A DNA stretch of 64,000 nt, taken from NCBI RefSeq assembly GCF_000403395.2, contig NZ_KE159657.1, positions 79,658 to 143,657 on the forward strand. The letters are read 5' to 3'. The DNA is from Anaerotruncus sp. G3(2012). GTDB lineage: Bacteria; Bacillota; Clostridia; Oscillospirales; Ruminococcaceae. The notes beneath the pieces are model-generated. The model was given only the letters and a program-made list of their open reading frames with translations, did not search any database and was not told where the DNA came from. A program made the position numbers and the translations under genes. This document shows positions 35,985-44,499 of this stretch, one piece after another. Positions within the stretch are counted from its first letter, which is position 1; every line of letters starts with the position of its first letter.

Positions 35985-36263
35985 CAATATCTGAACAAAG
36001 GCAGGGAGAGGGACGGCAGGTTCCGGATTCCGTTTACAGAGAGCCGGTGGTTGGTGGAAACCGGCAGCGGAGGGGATTTTGTTTATCACCCTTGAGCCGG
36101 GCACTCAAAACGGTTGTGAGTAGGTGTCTCCGCTGGACAGCGTTACAGGTCAGGAGCTTGTTGGAGCTCTGATGAGAGGCGCAGATCTGCGCAATGCGGG
36201 TGGTACCGCGGGTATGTTTGGTAAAAACAGGCTCGTCCCAGTGTTGGGGCGGGCCTTTTTGTT
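35985..36263 (+). ncRNA. T-box riboswitch (probable isoleucine specifier)
   Basis: The T-box sequence GGGTGGTACCGCG is at 36198-36210. The stem I apical part AGAGAGCCGGTGGTTGGTGG (from 36038) is classic. The specifier side reads TTTATCACCCTTGAGC; by the usual position just before A-CCC the codon is AUC (Ile). The intrinsic terminator is GGCTCGTCCCA/TGGGGCGGGCC (36230-36255) with a T run. Uncharged tRNA would bind the T-box sequence and prevent termination. So the two genes behind it should be switched on when isoleucine is short. UAU (Tyr) in the next register is a less likely reading. Confidence 0.9.
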
Positions 36264-36297
36264 TTGTTCAGAGAAGATTTTTTTGGAGGGATCGACC

Positions 36298-36882
36298 ATG
36301 CAGGATCAGATTTTGGAAATTGCACAGCGAATCCGCACCTTGCGGGAGATTATGGAGTTCACCCCGGCGGAGATGGCGCGGGCAGCGAGCGTCACCGAGG
36401 CGGAGTACCAGGAATATGAGGCGGGGAACAAGGATTTCAGCTTTACCTTCCTCTATAACTGCGCGCAGAAGTTCGGGGTGGACATCATTGAACTGCTGAC
36501 CGGTGAAACCCCGCGGCTGTCCTTTTATTCGATCGTCCGCAAGGGCGAGGGACTGAACATTGAGCGCCGCAAAGGGTTCACCTATCAACATATGGCCTAC
36601 CGGTTCCAGGACAAGACGGCCGAACCGTTCCTTGTCACCGCGCCCTATTTTGCGGAGGAGCAGGACCAGCCGATCCATCTGTCCCGGCATCCGGGGCAGG
36701 AGTTTGATTACATCATCAAAGGACAGCTCAAAGTGCAGATGGAGGGGCACACCGAATATCTGCATGAGGGCGACGCCATCTACTATGATTCGGGCCACGG
36801 CCACGGGATGATCGCGACCGGCGGGGAAGAATGCGTATTTCTGGCAATCGTGATGAAGGACGAAGAAGAAAAAGGGGAGTAA
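36298..36882 (+). CDS. XRE-cupin transcription regulator
   Basis: A 194-aa protein. XRE helix-turn-helix at residues about 8-65 (IAQRIRTLREIMEFTPAEMA; DFSFTFLYNCAQKFGVDIIE), then a cupin_2 barrel (HLSRHPGQEFDYIIKGQLKV; LHEGDAIYYDSGHGHGM). Such regulators are often paired with AMP-forming acyl-CoA ligases, and the cupin probably senses an organic acid or acyl-CoA. It is the first gene under the T-box and lies four bases before the ligase gene. Confidence 0.9.
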   Translation: MQDQILEIAQRIRTLREIMEFTPAEMARAASVTEAEYQEYEAGNKDFSFTFLYNCAQKFGVDIIELLTGETPRLSFYSIVRKGEGLNIERRKGFTYQHMAYRFQDKTAEPFLVTAPYFAEEQDQPIHLSRHPGQEFDYIIKGQLKVQMEGHTEYLHEGDAIYYDSGHGHGMIATGGEECVFLAIVMKDEEEKGE

Positions 36883-36886
36883 CAGG

Positions 36887-38539
36887 ATGGATATGGAACA
36901 TTTTTACCAGCGCTTCTGCAAGGAGGGGTTCGACGAAAACGGAGTGCTCAGCTTTTTTGAGCCGCTTCCTGCGGACAATTTCAACTTTGCCTATGACGTG
37001 GTGGACGAGATCGCGCGGCTGGAGCCTGACCGCCGGGCAATGGTCTGGTGCAATGTCCCGGGTGAGGAGCGGGTATTCACCTTTGGCGAGATGAAACAGT
37101 ATTCGGACAGGTGTGCCCAGATGCTGGCCAGACGAGGGGTCAAAAAGGGCGACAAGGTGCTCCTCGTGCTCAAGCGGCACTACGAATTCTGGTTTACCGT
37201 TCTCGCACTGCATAAGATCGGTGCGGTTGGCGTCCCGGCAACCAACCTGCTCACCACCAAGGACATCCTCTACCGGTTTGAAGCGGCGGGCATCACTGCC
37301 TGTGTCTGTTCGGGAGAATGCAGCATCACATCCTATGTTGATGAGGCCTGTCAGAAATATCATGACATCGGCGCAAAATGGATTGTGCGCGGCTCTCGCG
37401 AAGGCTGGCTCTCCTATGATGAGGAGATGTCCCAGTGTGACGGGAACTGGGAACGGATAGAGACCTCCAAAGATGACCCGATGCTGCTCTATTTCACCTC
37501 CGGGACCACCGGCTTCCCCAAGATGGTGGTGCATAATATGGCCTATCCGCTGGGGCATATCGTAACAGCGCGTTACTGGCACAATGTCCACGCCGACGAC
37601 CTGCATCTGACGGTTTCGGAGAGCGGCTGGATGAAATGTGTCTGGGGCAAGCTCTACGGACAGTGGCTCGCCGGTGCGTCGGTCTTTGTCTATGATTTTG
37701 ATAAATTTGTCCCGTCCGACCTGCTGCATGTGATGGAGAAACACAAGGTCACCACCTTCTGTGCGCCGCCGACCGTCTACCGGTTCTTTATCAAAGAAGG
37801 GCTGGGGGAGTACAACCTTTCCAGCCTGCGTTATTCGACTACCGCCGGCGAAGCGCTCAACCCGGAGGTCTATAACCGCTGGTTCGAGTTCACCGGGCTC
37901 AAGCTGATGGAATCCTACGGCCAGACCGAAACGGTGGTGCAGACCGCCAACTTTGTTGGGACTACCCCCAAGCCCGGCTCCATGGGCAAGCCATCGCCGC
38001 TTTATGACATCCACCTGGTAGACGAGGATGGGAAGGATGTCCCGCGCGGCGCGGTGGGCGAGATTGTGATTAACACCGATAAACCGCATTATGCGCTGTT
38101 TTCCGGCTACTATCGGGATGAAGAGATCACCCGGCAGGCGTGGCATGACGGCTACTACCATACCGGGGATACCGCGTGGATGGATGAGGATGGGTATTTC
38201 TGGTATGTCGGGCGGACGGACGACGTAATCAAGGCGTCGGGCTATCGGATCGGCCCGTTTGAGATCGAAAGCGTCCTGATGGAGCATCCCTCGGTGCTCG
38301 AGTGCGCGGTCACCGGCGCGCCTGACCCGATCCGCGGCACCGTTGTCAAGGCAACCATCGTTCTGACAAAGGCATATCAGCCGTCTGAAGCGTTGAAGAA
38401 AGAGCTGCAAACCTATGTAAAACGCCAGACCGCACCGTATAAATATCCGCGGATCGTCGAATTCGTTGATGAGCTGCCCAAAACCATCTCGGGTAAGATC
38501 CGCCGCACCGAAATTCGGGCGAAGGATCAGCAGAAATAA
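36887..38539 (+). CDS. AMP-forming acyl-CoA synthetase
   Basis: A 550-aa ligase that activates a carboxylic acid with ATP and CoA. ATP motif LLYFTSGTTGFPKMVVHNM, the YGQTE motif in LMESYGQTETVV, the hinge region YFWYVGRTDDVIKASGYRIG and catalytic Lys near KTISGKIRRTEIR. Overall closest in look to the medium-chain/branched acid (ACSM-like) group. Being under an apparent isoleucine T-box, a 2-methylbutyrate or other branched-acid substrate is a good hypothesis: 2-methylbutyryl-CoA can be reductively carboxylated to the Ile 2-oxoacid in anaerobes. Confidence 0.92.
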   Translation: MDMEHFYQRFCKEGFDENGVLSFFEPLPADNFNFAYDVVDEIARLEPDRRAMVWCNVPGEERVFTFGEMKQYSDRCAQMLARRGVKKGDKVLLVLKRHYEFWFTVLALHKIGAVGVPATNLLTTKDILYRFEAAGITACVCSGECSITSYVDEACQKYHDIGAKWIVRGSREGWLSYDEEMSQCDGNWERIETSKDDPMLLYFTSGTTGFPKMVVHNMAYPLGHIVTARYWHNVHADDLHLTVSESGWMKCVWGKLYGQWLAGASVFVYDFDKFVPSDLLHVMEKHKVTTFCAPPTVYRFFIKEGLGEYNLSSLRYSTTAGEALNPEVYNRWFEFTGLKLMESYGQTETVVQTANFVGTTPKPGSMGKPSPLYDIHLVDEDGKDVPRGAVGEIVINTDKPHYALFSGYYRDEEITRQAWHDGYYHTGDTAWMDEDGYFWYVGRTDDVIKASGYRIGPFEIESVLMEHPSVLECAVTGAPDPIRGTVVKATIVLTKAYQPSEALKKELQTYVKRQTAPYKYPRIVEFVDELPKTISGKIRRTEIRAKDQQK

Positions 38540-38553
38540 AACAGCAGAAACAC

Positions 38554-38588
38554 AAAAGGCACGTAGTGGAAGATACACGTGCCTTTTT
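38554..38588 (+). terminator. Terminator of T-box operon
   Basis: AAAGGCACGT and ACGTGCCTTTTT around a 12-base loop; T run included. The following 38589-38814 shows no gene until yunB. Confidence 0.85.
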
Positions 38589-38814
38589 GCTGCCTGAAAA
38601 TCAGGGCAGTCTTTCAAAAACGGAAGAGCTGAGATCGCCCGCCTGCTATCCGGAACATACCACTTCGTCAGAAACCATTCCGCTGTGTTTTTGCGGTCCG
38701 TTTTTTTAGTACCTTGAAGATATATGCGGCAATGATACGGAACCCGGAGGGTTTTTGTGCACTTTTGCAGGCTGTATGAATATAGTGGAAGAGATGCTTT
38801 CGGGAGGTGGACAG

Positions 38815-39531
38815 GTGAAACCGATCGTAATTCGAGTGAAAAAGAAAAAGCTGCGGGCGATCAAACTGGTTTTGGCAGGGGTGCTGGCGATGGTCCTTGT
38901 GCTGGTGATGGACAGCCGGCTCCGCCCGCTGATTACCATGATTGCCTCCTATCAGGCGAAACTCTCGGCGACCCGCTCGATCAACAATGCGGTCATCGAG
39001 GTGATCTCTAAGGAGGATGTGGTCTATAACAACATCATCAGCATGGTGCAGGACGAGAATGGCGAGATCGCCTCGATCGAAACCGACATGATTACCGTCA
39101 ACCGGTTGAAATCCGAGATCACCAACCAGATTTCTGACCAGCTTCTGGAGGATTCCGACCGCGCAGTCCTGATCCCGATCGGTACGGTACTGGGCGGGCA
39201 GCTCTTTTCGGGACGCGGCCCCAACATGGAATTCCGCATCCTGCCGGCAGGATATGTCCACACCGAGATTTATAACAACTTCGAGTCCGCCGGGATCAAC
39301 CAGACACTGCACCAGATCATGCTTTCGGTCGATGCGACGGTCAGCGCGGTTGCCCCGGTCTATACCACAACCACCGACATCACCACCAACTTCTGCATCG
39401 CCGAAACGGTGATTGTAGGCAAGGTGCCGCAGGCGTTCACCGACATCAACGGCGATAAATCCAGTCTGCTGAACATGAGGAATGATTATGCCGCGGAACC
39501 TCCGGCAGAGTCCCCTGCGGGAATTTCCTGA
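38815..39531 (+). CDS. yunB: Sporulation protein YunB
   Basis: A 238-aa protein with a basic N-terminus (VKKKKLRAIK), one membrane helix (LVLAGVLAMVLVLVM) and the YunB extracellular domain: ATRSINNAVIEVI, then IPIGTVLGGQLFSGRGPNME, and FESAGINQTLHQIML. YunB is needed for normal spore formation in Bacillus and is made in the mother cell. GTG 38815 is chosen for its RBS GGGAGGTGG; the frame is open upstream to 38755. Confidence 0.9.
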   Translation: MKPIVIRVKKKKLRAIKLVLAGVLAMVLVLVMDSRLRPLITMIASYQAKLSATRSINNAVIEVISKEDVVYNNIISMVQDENGEIASIETDMITVNRLKSEITNQISDQLLEDSDRAVLIPIGTVLGGQLFSGRGPNMEFRILPAGYVHTEIYNNFESAGINQTLHQIMLSVDATVSAVAPVYTTTTDITTNFCIAETVIVGKVPQAFTDINGDKSSLLNMRNDYAAEPPAESPAGIS

Positions 39532-39769
39532 TTGAGTGGCGGCCGGTCTGAGGAAAGCGGAAGGTCTGACAGGCGCAGCCTCTGGAAGGAACCCGTTCCT
39601 TTCGCCTCTGCTTTCTCAAGAGGTTCCCCATGTCCCAGTTTTGTGTCTTATGCGGGCGTCATCCGGATGATTTTTTTACCCAATTTGTGCGCAATCCCTT
39701 TTGCAGACGCTTGGAATGTGTTAAAATAGAAAACGTAGACCGAAGGCGGTCTAAGGGAGGGGCGTACAT

Positions 39770-41032
39770 ATGCGTTTCGATTGGAGAGAGCGGATTTTGG
39801 TTCCGGTGCGGGCAAACCTTGCCAGCTTCTGCCGATGGCTGATGGTTGCGGCGGCGGTTGGTTTGGTGGTCGGTGCGGCGGGAAGTACATTTTATTACCT
39901 GCTCCACTGGGTTACCGATCTTCGCACCAAACATGGATGGCTGGTCTGGCTGCTGCCATTTGGAGGGCTGCTGATCGTGGGCTGTTATCGGTTGAGCAAG
40001 GTGGAGACGCCCAAAGGGACCAATCTGGTGCTGGCAGCAGTGCGCTCGGGGGAGCCGCTGCCTGCGCGGATGGCGCCGCTGATTTTTGTTTCCACGGTCC
40101 TGACCCACCTGTTTGGCGGTTCCGCGGGACGCGAAGGGGCAGCGCTTCAGCTCGGCGGGAGCCTGGGAACACTGGTCGGACGGTGGCTCAAACTGGATGA
40201 CGACTGCAAAAAGATCGTGATTATGTGCGGGATGAGCGCGGGTTTTACAGCGCTGTTCGGTACGCCGGTTGCGGCGACGGTCTTTTCGATGGAGGTCATC
40301 AGCGTCGGGGTGATGTACTACGCGGCATTGGTGCCCTGCGTGGTTTCAGCGGTGGTTGCATATGCACTGGCGGGGCGCCTCGGCATACCGCCCGAAGCGC
40401 TTTCCATCCAGACGGTCCCGGCGTTTGCGCTTTCGACAGTATTGCGGGTACTGCTGCTGGGGGTGCTCTGCGCGGGGATCAGCGTGGTGATGTGCGCTGC
40501 GTTCCATCAGGCAAACCGGCTGTTCCGGCAATACCTGCCCAACCAGTATTTGCGGGCATTTTCGGGAGGGGTCCTGGTGCTCCTGCTGATGCTGGTTTTC
40601 CAGACCCGGGACTACCTCGGCGCGGGGATGCCGGTCATCAAAGCCGCGATCACCGGGCAGGCACGTCCGGAAGCATTCCTTCTCAAAATCCTGTTCACCG
40701 CAATCACGCTCGGTGCGGGATTTAAGGGGGGAGAGATCGTCCCGTCGTTTTTTGTCGGCGCAACCGGCGGCTGTCTGATCGGGCGGATGATCGGCCTGGA
40801 ACCCGGCTATGCGGCGGCGCTGGGAATGCTTTCGGTGTTCTGCGGAGTCACCAACTGCCCGATCACGGCGCTTGTGCTTGCGTTCGAGATCTTTGGGTTC
40901 GTTTCCCCAAAAGGGTTTCTGCTTGCACTCGCATCCAGTTATATGCTCTCTGGATATTACAGCCTGTACAGTGCACAGAAGATCATGTACAGCAAAATGC
41001 GCCCGAAGTACATCAACAAGCCGACCCATTGA
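39770..41032 (+). CDS. CLC family anion channel/antiporter
   Basis: A 420-aa membrane protein without CBS domains. The CLC motif GREGP appears as FGGSAGREGAALQLGG, with the gating Glu present. The third region is GAGFKGGEIVPSFFVGAT. The first region, normally GSGIP, appears as KVETPKGTNLVLAAV, so the central Ser is not evident. This departure is seen in CLC branches that include fluoride exporters, but the fluoride type cannot be proven here. RBS AAGGGAGGGG. Confidence 0.88.
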   Translation: MRFDWRERILVPVRANLASFCRWLMVAAAVGLVVGAAGSTFYYLLHWVTDLRTKHGWLVWLLPFGGLLIVGCYRLSKVETPKGTNLVLAAVRSGEPLPARMAPLIFVSTVLTHLFGGSAGREGAALQLGGSLGTLVGRWLKLDDDCKKIVIMCGMSAGFTALFGTPVAATVFSMEVISVGVMYYAALVPCVVSAVVAYALAGRLGIPPEALSIQTVPAFALSTVLRVLLLGVLCAGISVVMCAAFHQANRLFRQYLPNQYLRAFSGGVLVLLLMLVFQTRDYLGAGMPVIKAAITGQARPEAFLLKILFTAITLGAGFKGGEIVPSFFVGATGGCLIGRMIGLEPGYAAALGMLSVFCGVTNCPITALVLAFEIFGFVSPKGFLLALASSYMLSGYYSLYSAQKIMYSKMRPKYINKPTH

Positions 41033-41119
41033 AGGTTCCGCAGGGCTGTCGCCGCATGTATGTAGTGGCAAAAACGTGCGAGGGTTGTCCGAAATAGGGT
41101 GAGGGTGGTGTACCGGAGG

Positions 41120-41671
41120 TCAGACCTGTTTTAGGATGCGGGCGGGGTTCCCGCCAACCACTACGTTGTCCGGCACATCCCGGATGACCACCGCGCCCGA
41201 CGCAACCACCACATTGTTCCCGATCGTAACGCCGGGGTTGATAACCGCATGGCCGCCGATCCAGACATTGTTGCCAATCGTGACCGGCCGGGCAAATTCG
41301 CGCCCGGAGTTGCGGGCCTGCGGGTCGATCGGGTGGGTCGCGGTGTAGATGCCAACCTGCGGCGCGATCATGCAGTTGTCACCGATCGTGATGGGGGCGG
41401 CGTCGAGCATCACGCAGTCAAAGTTTGCGTAGAAGTTATCCCCCACCCGGATGTTGAAGCCGTAGTCGCATCGGAATCCCGGCTCGAGGTAGGGGTCTGC
41501 GCCTGCCGCCCCGAACAGTTCCCGGGTCAGCGCTTCGCGTTCCTCCCAGTGGCCCTCCTCCATCTGGTTGTATCGCCGGCAGAGCGCACGTGCACGCATT
41601 CGTGCGGCGAGCAGGACAGGGTCGCCAGGGGCATACAGTTCCCCGCGGATCATCTTTTCTTTTTCGGTCAT
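41120..41671 (-). CDS. Maltose/galactoside O-acetyltransferase (LbH family)
   Basis: A 183-aa left-handed beta-helix acetyltransferase. N-terminal Mac domain ([20 protein letters not shown]) and hexapeptide repeats ([20 protein letters not shown] with the catalytic His; [20 protein letters not shown]). C-terminal NPARILKQV. It acetylates sugars using acetyl-CoA. The ATG at 41671 has GAGGTG upstream; a start three codons earlier is poorer. Transcribed alone, toward the CLC gene. Confidence 0.93.
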   Translation of the reverse strand: MTEKEKMIRGELYAPGDPVLLAARMRARALCRRYNQMEEGHWEEREALTRELFGAAGADPYLEPGFRCDYGFNIRVGDNFYANFDCVMLDAAPITIGDNCMIAPQVGIYTATHPIDPQARNSGREFARPVTIGNNVWIGGHAVINPGVTIGNNVVVASGAVVIRDVPDNVVVGGNPARILKQV

Positions 41672-41713
41672 GTGGAACACCTCGGTTTGTTTTTTTAAGG
41701 TTGTATAATCGAC

Positions 41714-41745
41714 CCGCTTAAAAACAATCAGTTGTTTTTAAGCGG
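41714..41745. other. 14-bp perfect inverted repeat between divergent genes
   Basis: CCGCTTAAAAACAA and TTGTTTTTAAGCGG separated by TCAG. There is no gene ending nearby on either strand, so it may be an operator or a leader hairpin for the acetyltransferase or the kinase. Confidence 0.5.
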
Positions 41746-41890
41746 CAGGCAGAAGCCCGCCAGCACGCCGGACAGGCTCGGCCCGTGTATCGTCCTGGCC
41801 ACAGCTATTATACCATATTCCGGCAGGAGACGCCATTGCTTTTGGTACAAAGATGCAGATTTGTTAGTTTGAGAACAGGAGTGTGTCAAT

Positions 41891-42925
41891 ATGGAGTTAG
41901 GCAATCGTACAAAAGAATTTGACGTTGTGGGGTTTGGAGAAATCATGCTGCGCCTTTCCCCAACCGGCTTGGAGCGGCTGTCCCAGTGTGAAACGCTCGA
42001 GAAGCGTCCGGGCGGCAGTGAGCTGAATGTGGTTTCGGGCATCTCGCTGCTTGGGCTGCGCACTGCGGTAATCACGAAGGTCCCGGACAACGATATGGGC
42101 AGATTCATCAAAAATAAGATCCGGTTTTATGGGGTCAGCGATGATTGCCTGATCTACGATCAATCAGATAAAAAACGCATCGGCATCTATTATTATGAAA
42201 GCGGAGCTTATCCGCGCAAGCCGGCGGTAATGTATGACCGCGCTTATTCGTCGATCAACAGCATCTCGGTTGACGAGATCAACCCCGCCATCTATCAGGA
42301 TACCCGCGTGTTCCACACCAGCGGGATTTCGCTCGCGTTAAGCCGGAACTGCCGGACCGCCGCAGTCGAGATGATCAAACAGTTCAAGGCTGGAGGCGCG
42401 GCGATTTCGTTTGATGTCAACTACCGCGCCAATCTCTGGGACGAGGAGGAAGCGCGCAAAACGATCTATGAGATTTTGCCCTATGTGGATGTGCTGTTTG
42501 TCTCGGAGGAGACTTCCCGGAGGATGATGCAGCGCAGCGGCACCATGGAAGAGATCATGAGAGGCTACTGCAGCGAGTTTGGCTGCAAGGTGGTCGCCTG
42601 TACCCAGCGCAAGGTCAAAAGCCCCAGGTGCCATTCGTTCAACTCGACCATCTATCTGCACGAGGAGGACAGGCTCTACACTGGTGTGCCGTTCGAGGAC
42701 ATCGACGTAATCGACCGGATCGGTTCGGGCGACGCGTATGTCGCGGGAGCGCTGTTCGGAATGCTCAAATATGGGGATATACAGCAGGCGGTCGATTTTG
42801 GAAATGCAATGTCCGCGGTCAAAAATACGATCGTTGGGGACATGCCCGCCTCCGATTTTGAGGAAATCCAGCGGGTGATTACGATCAACAATTCCGGCAA
42901 GTCCGGGGATGAGCTGAACCGGTAA
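41891..42925 (+). CDS. kdgK: PfkB-family sugar kinase (2-keto-3-deoxygluconate kinase type)
   Basis: A 344-aa kinase. PfkB start FDVVGFGEIMLRLSP, GGSELNVVSGISLLG and the C-terminal signature DRIGSGDAYVAGALF with catalytic Asp (GSGD instead of GAGD). Sequence style matches KDG kinases, which phosphorylate 2-keto-3-deoxygluconate in uronate breakdown. No other uronate gene is nearby, so substrate is uncertain. Confidence 0.85.
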   Translation: MELGNRTKEFDVVGFGEIMLRLSPTGLERLSQCETLEKRPGGSELNVVSGISLLGLRTAVITKVPDNDMGRFIKNKIRFYGVSDDCLIYDQSDKKRIGIYYYESGAYPRKPAVMYDRAYSSINSISVDEINPAIYQDTRVFHTSGISLALSRNCRTAAVEMIKQFKAGGAAISFDVNYRANLWDEEEARKTIYEILPYVDVLFVSEETSRRMMQRSGTMEEIMRGYCSEFGCKVVACTQRKVKSPRCHSFNSTIYLHEEDRLYTGVPFEDIDVIDRIGSGDAYVAGALFGMLKYGDIQQAVDFGNAMSAVKNTIVGDMPASDFEEIQRVITINNSGKSGDELNR

Positions 42926-42934
42926 AGCCGGAGC

Positions 42935-42960
42935 CGGCGGGTATTCCGCCCGCCGGTTTT
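42935..42960 (+). terminator. Terminator after sugar kinase
   Basis: CCGGCGGG-TATTCCG-CCCGCCGG followed by TTTT. Confidence 0.85.
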
Positions 42961-43013
42961 CCACTTATAAGCAGTACAGATTTAAATTGATAAAGTAAAT
43001 TTTCCAAAACCCC

Positions 43014-43041
43014 TTGACAGTGGCACCAATCTTGCTATAAT
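43014..43041 (+). promoter_or_regulatory. Promoter of the aromatic attenuator operon
   Basis: TTGACA (43014-43019), 16-base spacer, TATAAT (43036-43041); both hexamers are consensus. Confidence 0.85.
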
Positions 43042-43078
43042 AGAGTCAAACCATTTGAAAAGATTCCAGGAGGAAGCC

Positions 43079-43192
43079 ATGAACTGTCTGACCAGCAAAC
43101 AGAACCGATTTAACAGCTTTTTTAGCTGGGGCTATTATTACGGCACCGGCTTTATTTGCTGTGACCATCGTTGTGTTTGTGAGCGGAGATAG
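43079..43192 (+). CDS. 37-aa leader peptide rich in Phe, Trp and Tyr
   Basis: Starts after GGAGGAAGCC. The peptide reads MNCLTSKQNRFNSFFSWGYY then YGTGFICCDHRCVCERR. Within 15 residues it has four Phe, one Trp and three successive Tyr. An intrinsic terminator follows 31 bases after the stop codon, and then the DAHP synthase gene. This is the layout of classical ribosome-mediated attenuation: stalling at any of the three aromatic codon groups would favour an antiterminator. It is too short for standard gene calling. Confidence 0.85.
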   Translation: MNCLTSKQNRFNSFFSWGYYYGTGFICCDHRCVCERR

Positions 43193-43223
43193 TTCCCGGA
43201 GTGGCAGATTCAGGGACGATTCA

Positions 43224-43257
43224 AGAGAACTCATTGACGCAATGGGTTCTCTTTTTT
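43224..43257 (+). terminator. Attenuator terminator before DAHP synthase
   Basis: AGAGAACTCATTG and CAATGGGTTCTCT form a 13-bp stem (one T-G pair) with loop ACG, followed by six T. It lies between the leader peptide and the DAHP synthase gene, not after a structural gene. Confidence 0.88.
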
Positions 43258-43324
43258 GTTGTCCCACAGGATGCAAGCGAGCGGCCCGGCGCGTCCCAGA
43301 TCAATTTTCAGGAGGATTTTAGCC

Positions 43325-44341
43325 ATGATTGTTATTATGAAACGGGGAACCCCCCAGAAGGAAATCGACAAGCTTTCGGAAGCGCTGATTGCAAAAGGGG
43401 TGGAAGTCAATCCGGTGGTCGGAAAGGACCTGACGATTCTCGGCCTTGTCGGGGACACCAGCAGGATCGACGACAGCTGGATCGAGGCGAACCGGAACGT
43501 CATGCGGGTGATGCATGTTGCGGAGCCGTTCAAAAAGGCGAATAAAATGTTCCACCCAGAACCGACTACCATCCATGTGGGCGGTCAGGAAGTGGGCATG
43601 AACAGCCGCCTTGCGCTGATCGCGGGCCCCTGTTCGGTTGAGAGCGAGGAGCAGATCTGCGGAATTGCGGCCGAGGTCAAGGAGGCGGGCGCGAACTTCC
43701 TGCGGGGCGGAGCGTTCAAGCCGCGTACCAGCCCGTATGCGTTTCAGGGCCTGAAATACGACGGGCTGGAGCTGCTGATGGAGGCGCGGGAAAAGACCGG
43801 GCTTCCGATCGTGACCGAGATCATGGCGCCTCATGACATCGAAATTTTTGAGCGGGAAGTTGATGTGATTCAGGTGGGAGCGCGCAACATGCAGAATTTT
43901 GATCTGCTGCGCGAGCTTGGAAAAACCCGCAAGACAATTCTGCTCAAACGCGGCCTTTCCGCAACGATCGAAGAATGGCTGATGTCAGCTGAATACATCA
44001 TGGCGGGCGGAAACGAAAGCATCATCCTCTGTGAACGCGGAATCCGCACCTTTGAGCAGTACACCCGCAATACCCTTGATCTTTCTGCGATCCCCGCGAT
44101 CCGGAAACTCTCCCATCTGCCGGTAGTGGTGGACCCGAGCCATGCAACCGGGAAATGGTGGATGGTTGATCCGCTTGCCAAAGCAGCGGTCGCGGTCGGT
44201 GCGGACGGTCTGATCGTCGAGGTACACAACGACCCGGCAAATGCGCTTTGCGATGGTCCGCAGTCGATCAGACCGTCGGTCTACAGGCAGCTGATCGACG
44301 ATATCCGGCCGATAGCGGCGGCTGTTGGGCGTGCCATGTAA
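43325..44341 (+). CDS. aroF: DAHP synthase (AroA/KDO8P type, with ACT-like N-terminus)
   Basis: A 338-aa enzyme for the first step of aromatic amino acid synthesis (PEP + erythrose-4-phosphate). The catalytic barrel has IAGPCSVESEEQI, FLRGGAFKPRTSPYAFQG, IQVGARNMQNFDLL, LLKRGLSATIEEWL and VVVDPSHATGKW. The first 80 residues are the ferredoxin-like regulatory extension (MIVIMKRGTPQKEIDKLSEA) found in type I-beta enzymes. RBS AGGAGG. It is preceded by the aromatic leader peptide and followed by the P-protein gene. Confidence 0.96.
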   Translation: MIVIMKRGTPQKEIDKLSEALIAKGVEVNPVVGKDLTILGLVGDTSRIDDSWIEANRNVMRVMHVAEPFKKANKMFHPEPTTIHVGGQEVGMNSRLALIAGPCSVESEEQICGIAAEVKEAGANFLRGGAFKPRTSPYAFQGLKYDGLELLMEAREKTGLPIVTEIMAPHDIEIFEREVDVIQVGARNMQNFDLLRELGKTRKTILLKRGLSATIEEWLMSAEYIMAGGNESIILCERGIRTFEQYTRNTLDLSAIPAIRKLSHLPVVVDPSHATGKWWMVDPLAKAAVAVGADGLIVEVHNDPANALCDGPQSIRPSVYRQLIDDIRPIAAAVGRAM

Positions 44342-44499
44342 GACCCGCTGCGCGCCGGCAAGGGATATTGCTTAGAACGGCGTTCCCGCCTTTCGGCGAA
44401 TACCGAAGCGCACCAATCCCGATATTCAGGCAGGGCGGCAAAGCCCCATTTTTGTGAAAAATCTGACGCAATGTGCTTATGGGAAAGAGAGATGGTTCT

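Noticed and set aside
36089..36101. Tyrosine (UAU) as T-box specifier
   Set aside because: The register relative to the ACCC that follows favours AUC, and UAU is a rare specifier; not fully excluded.
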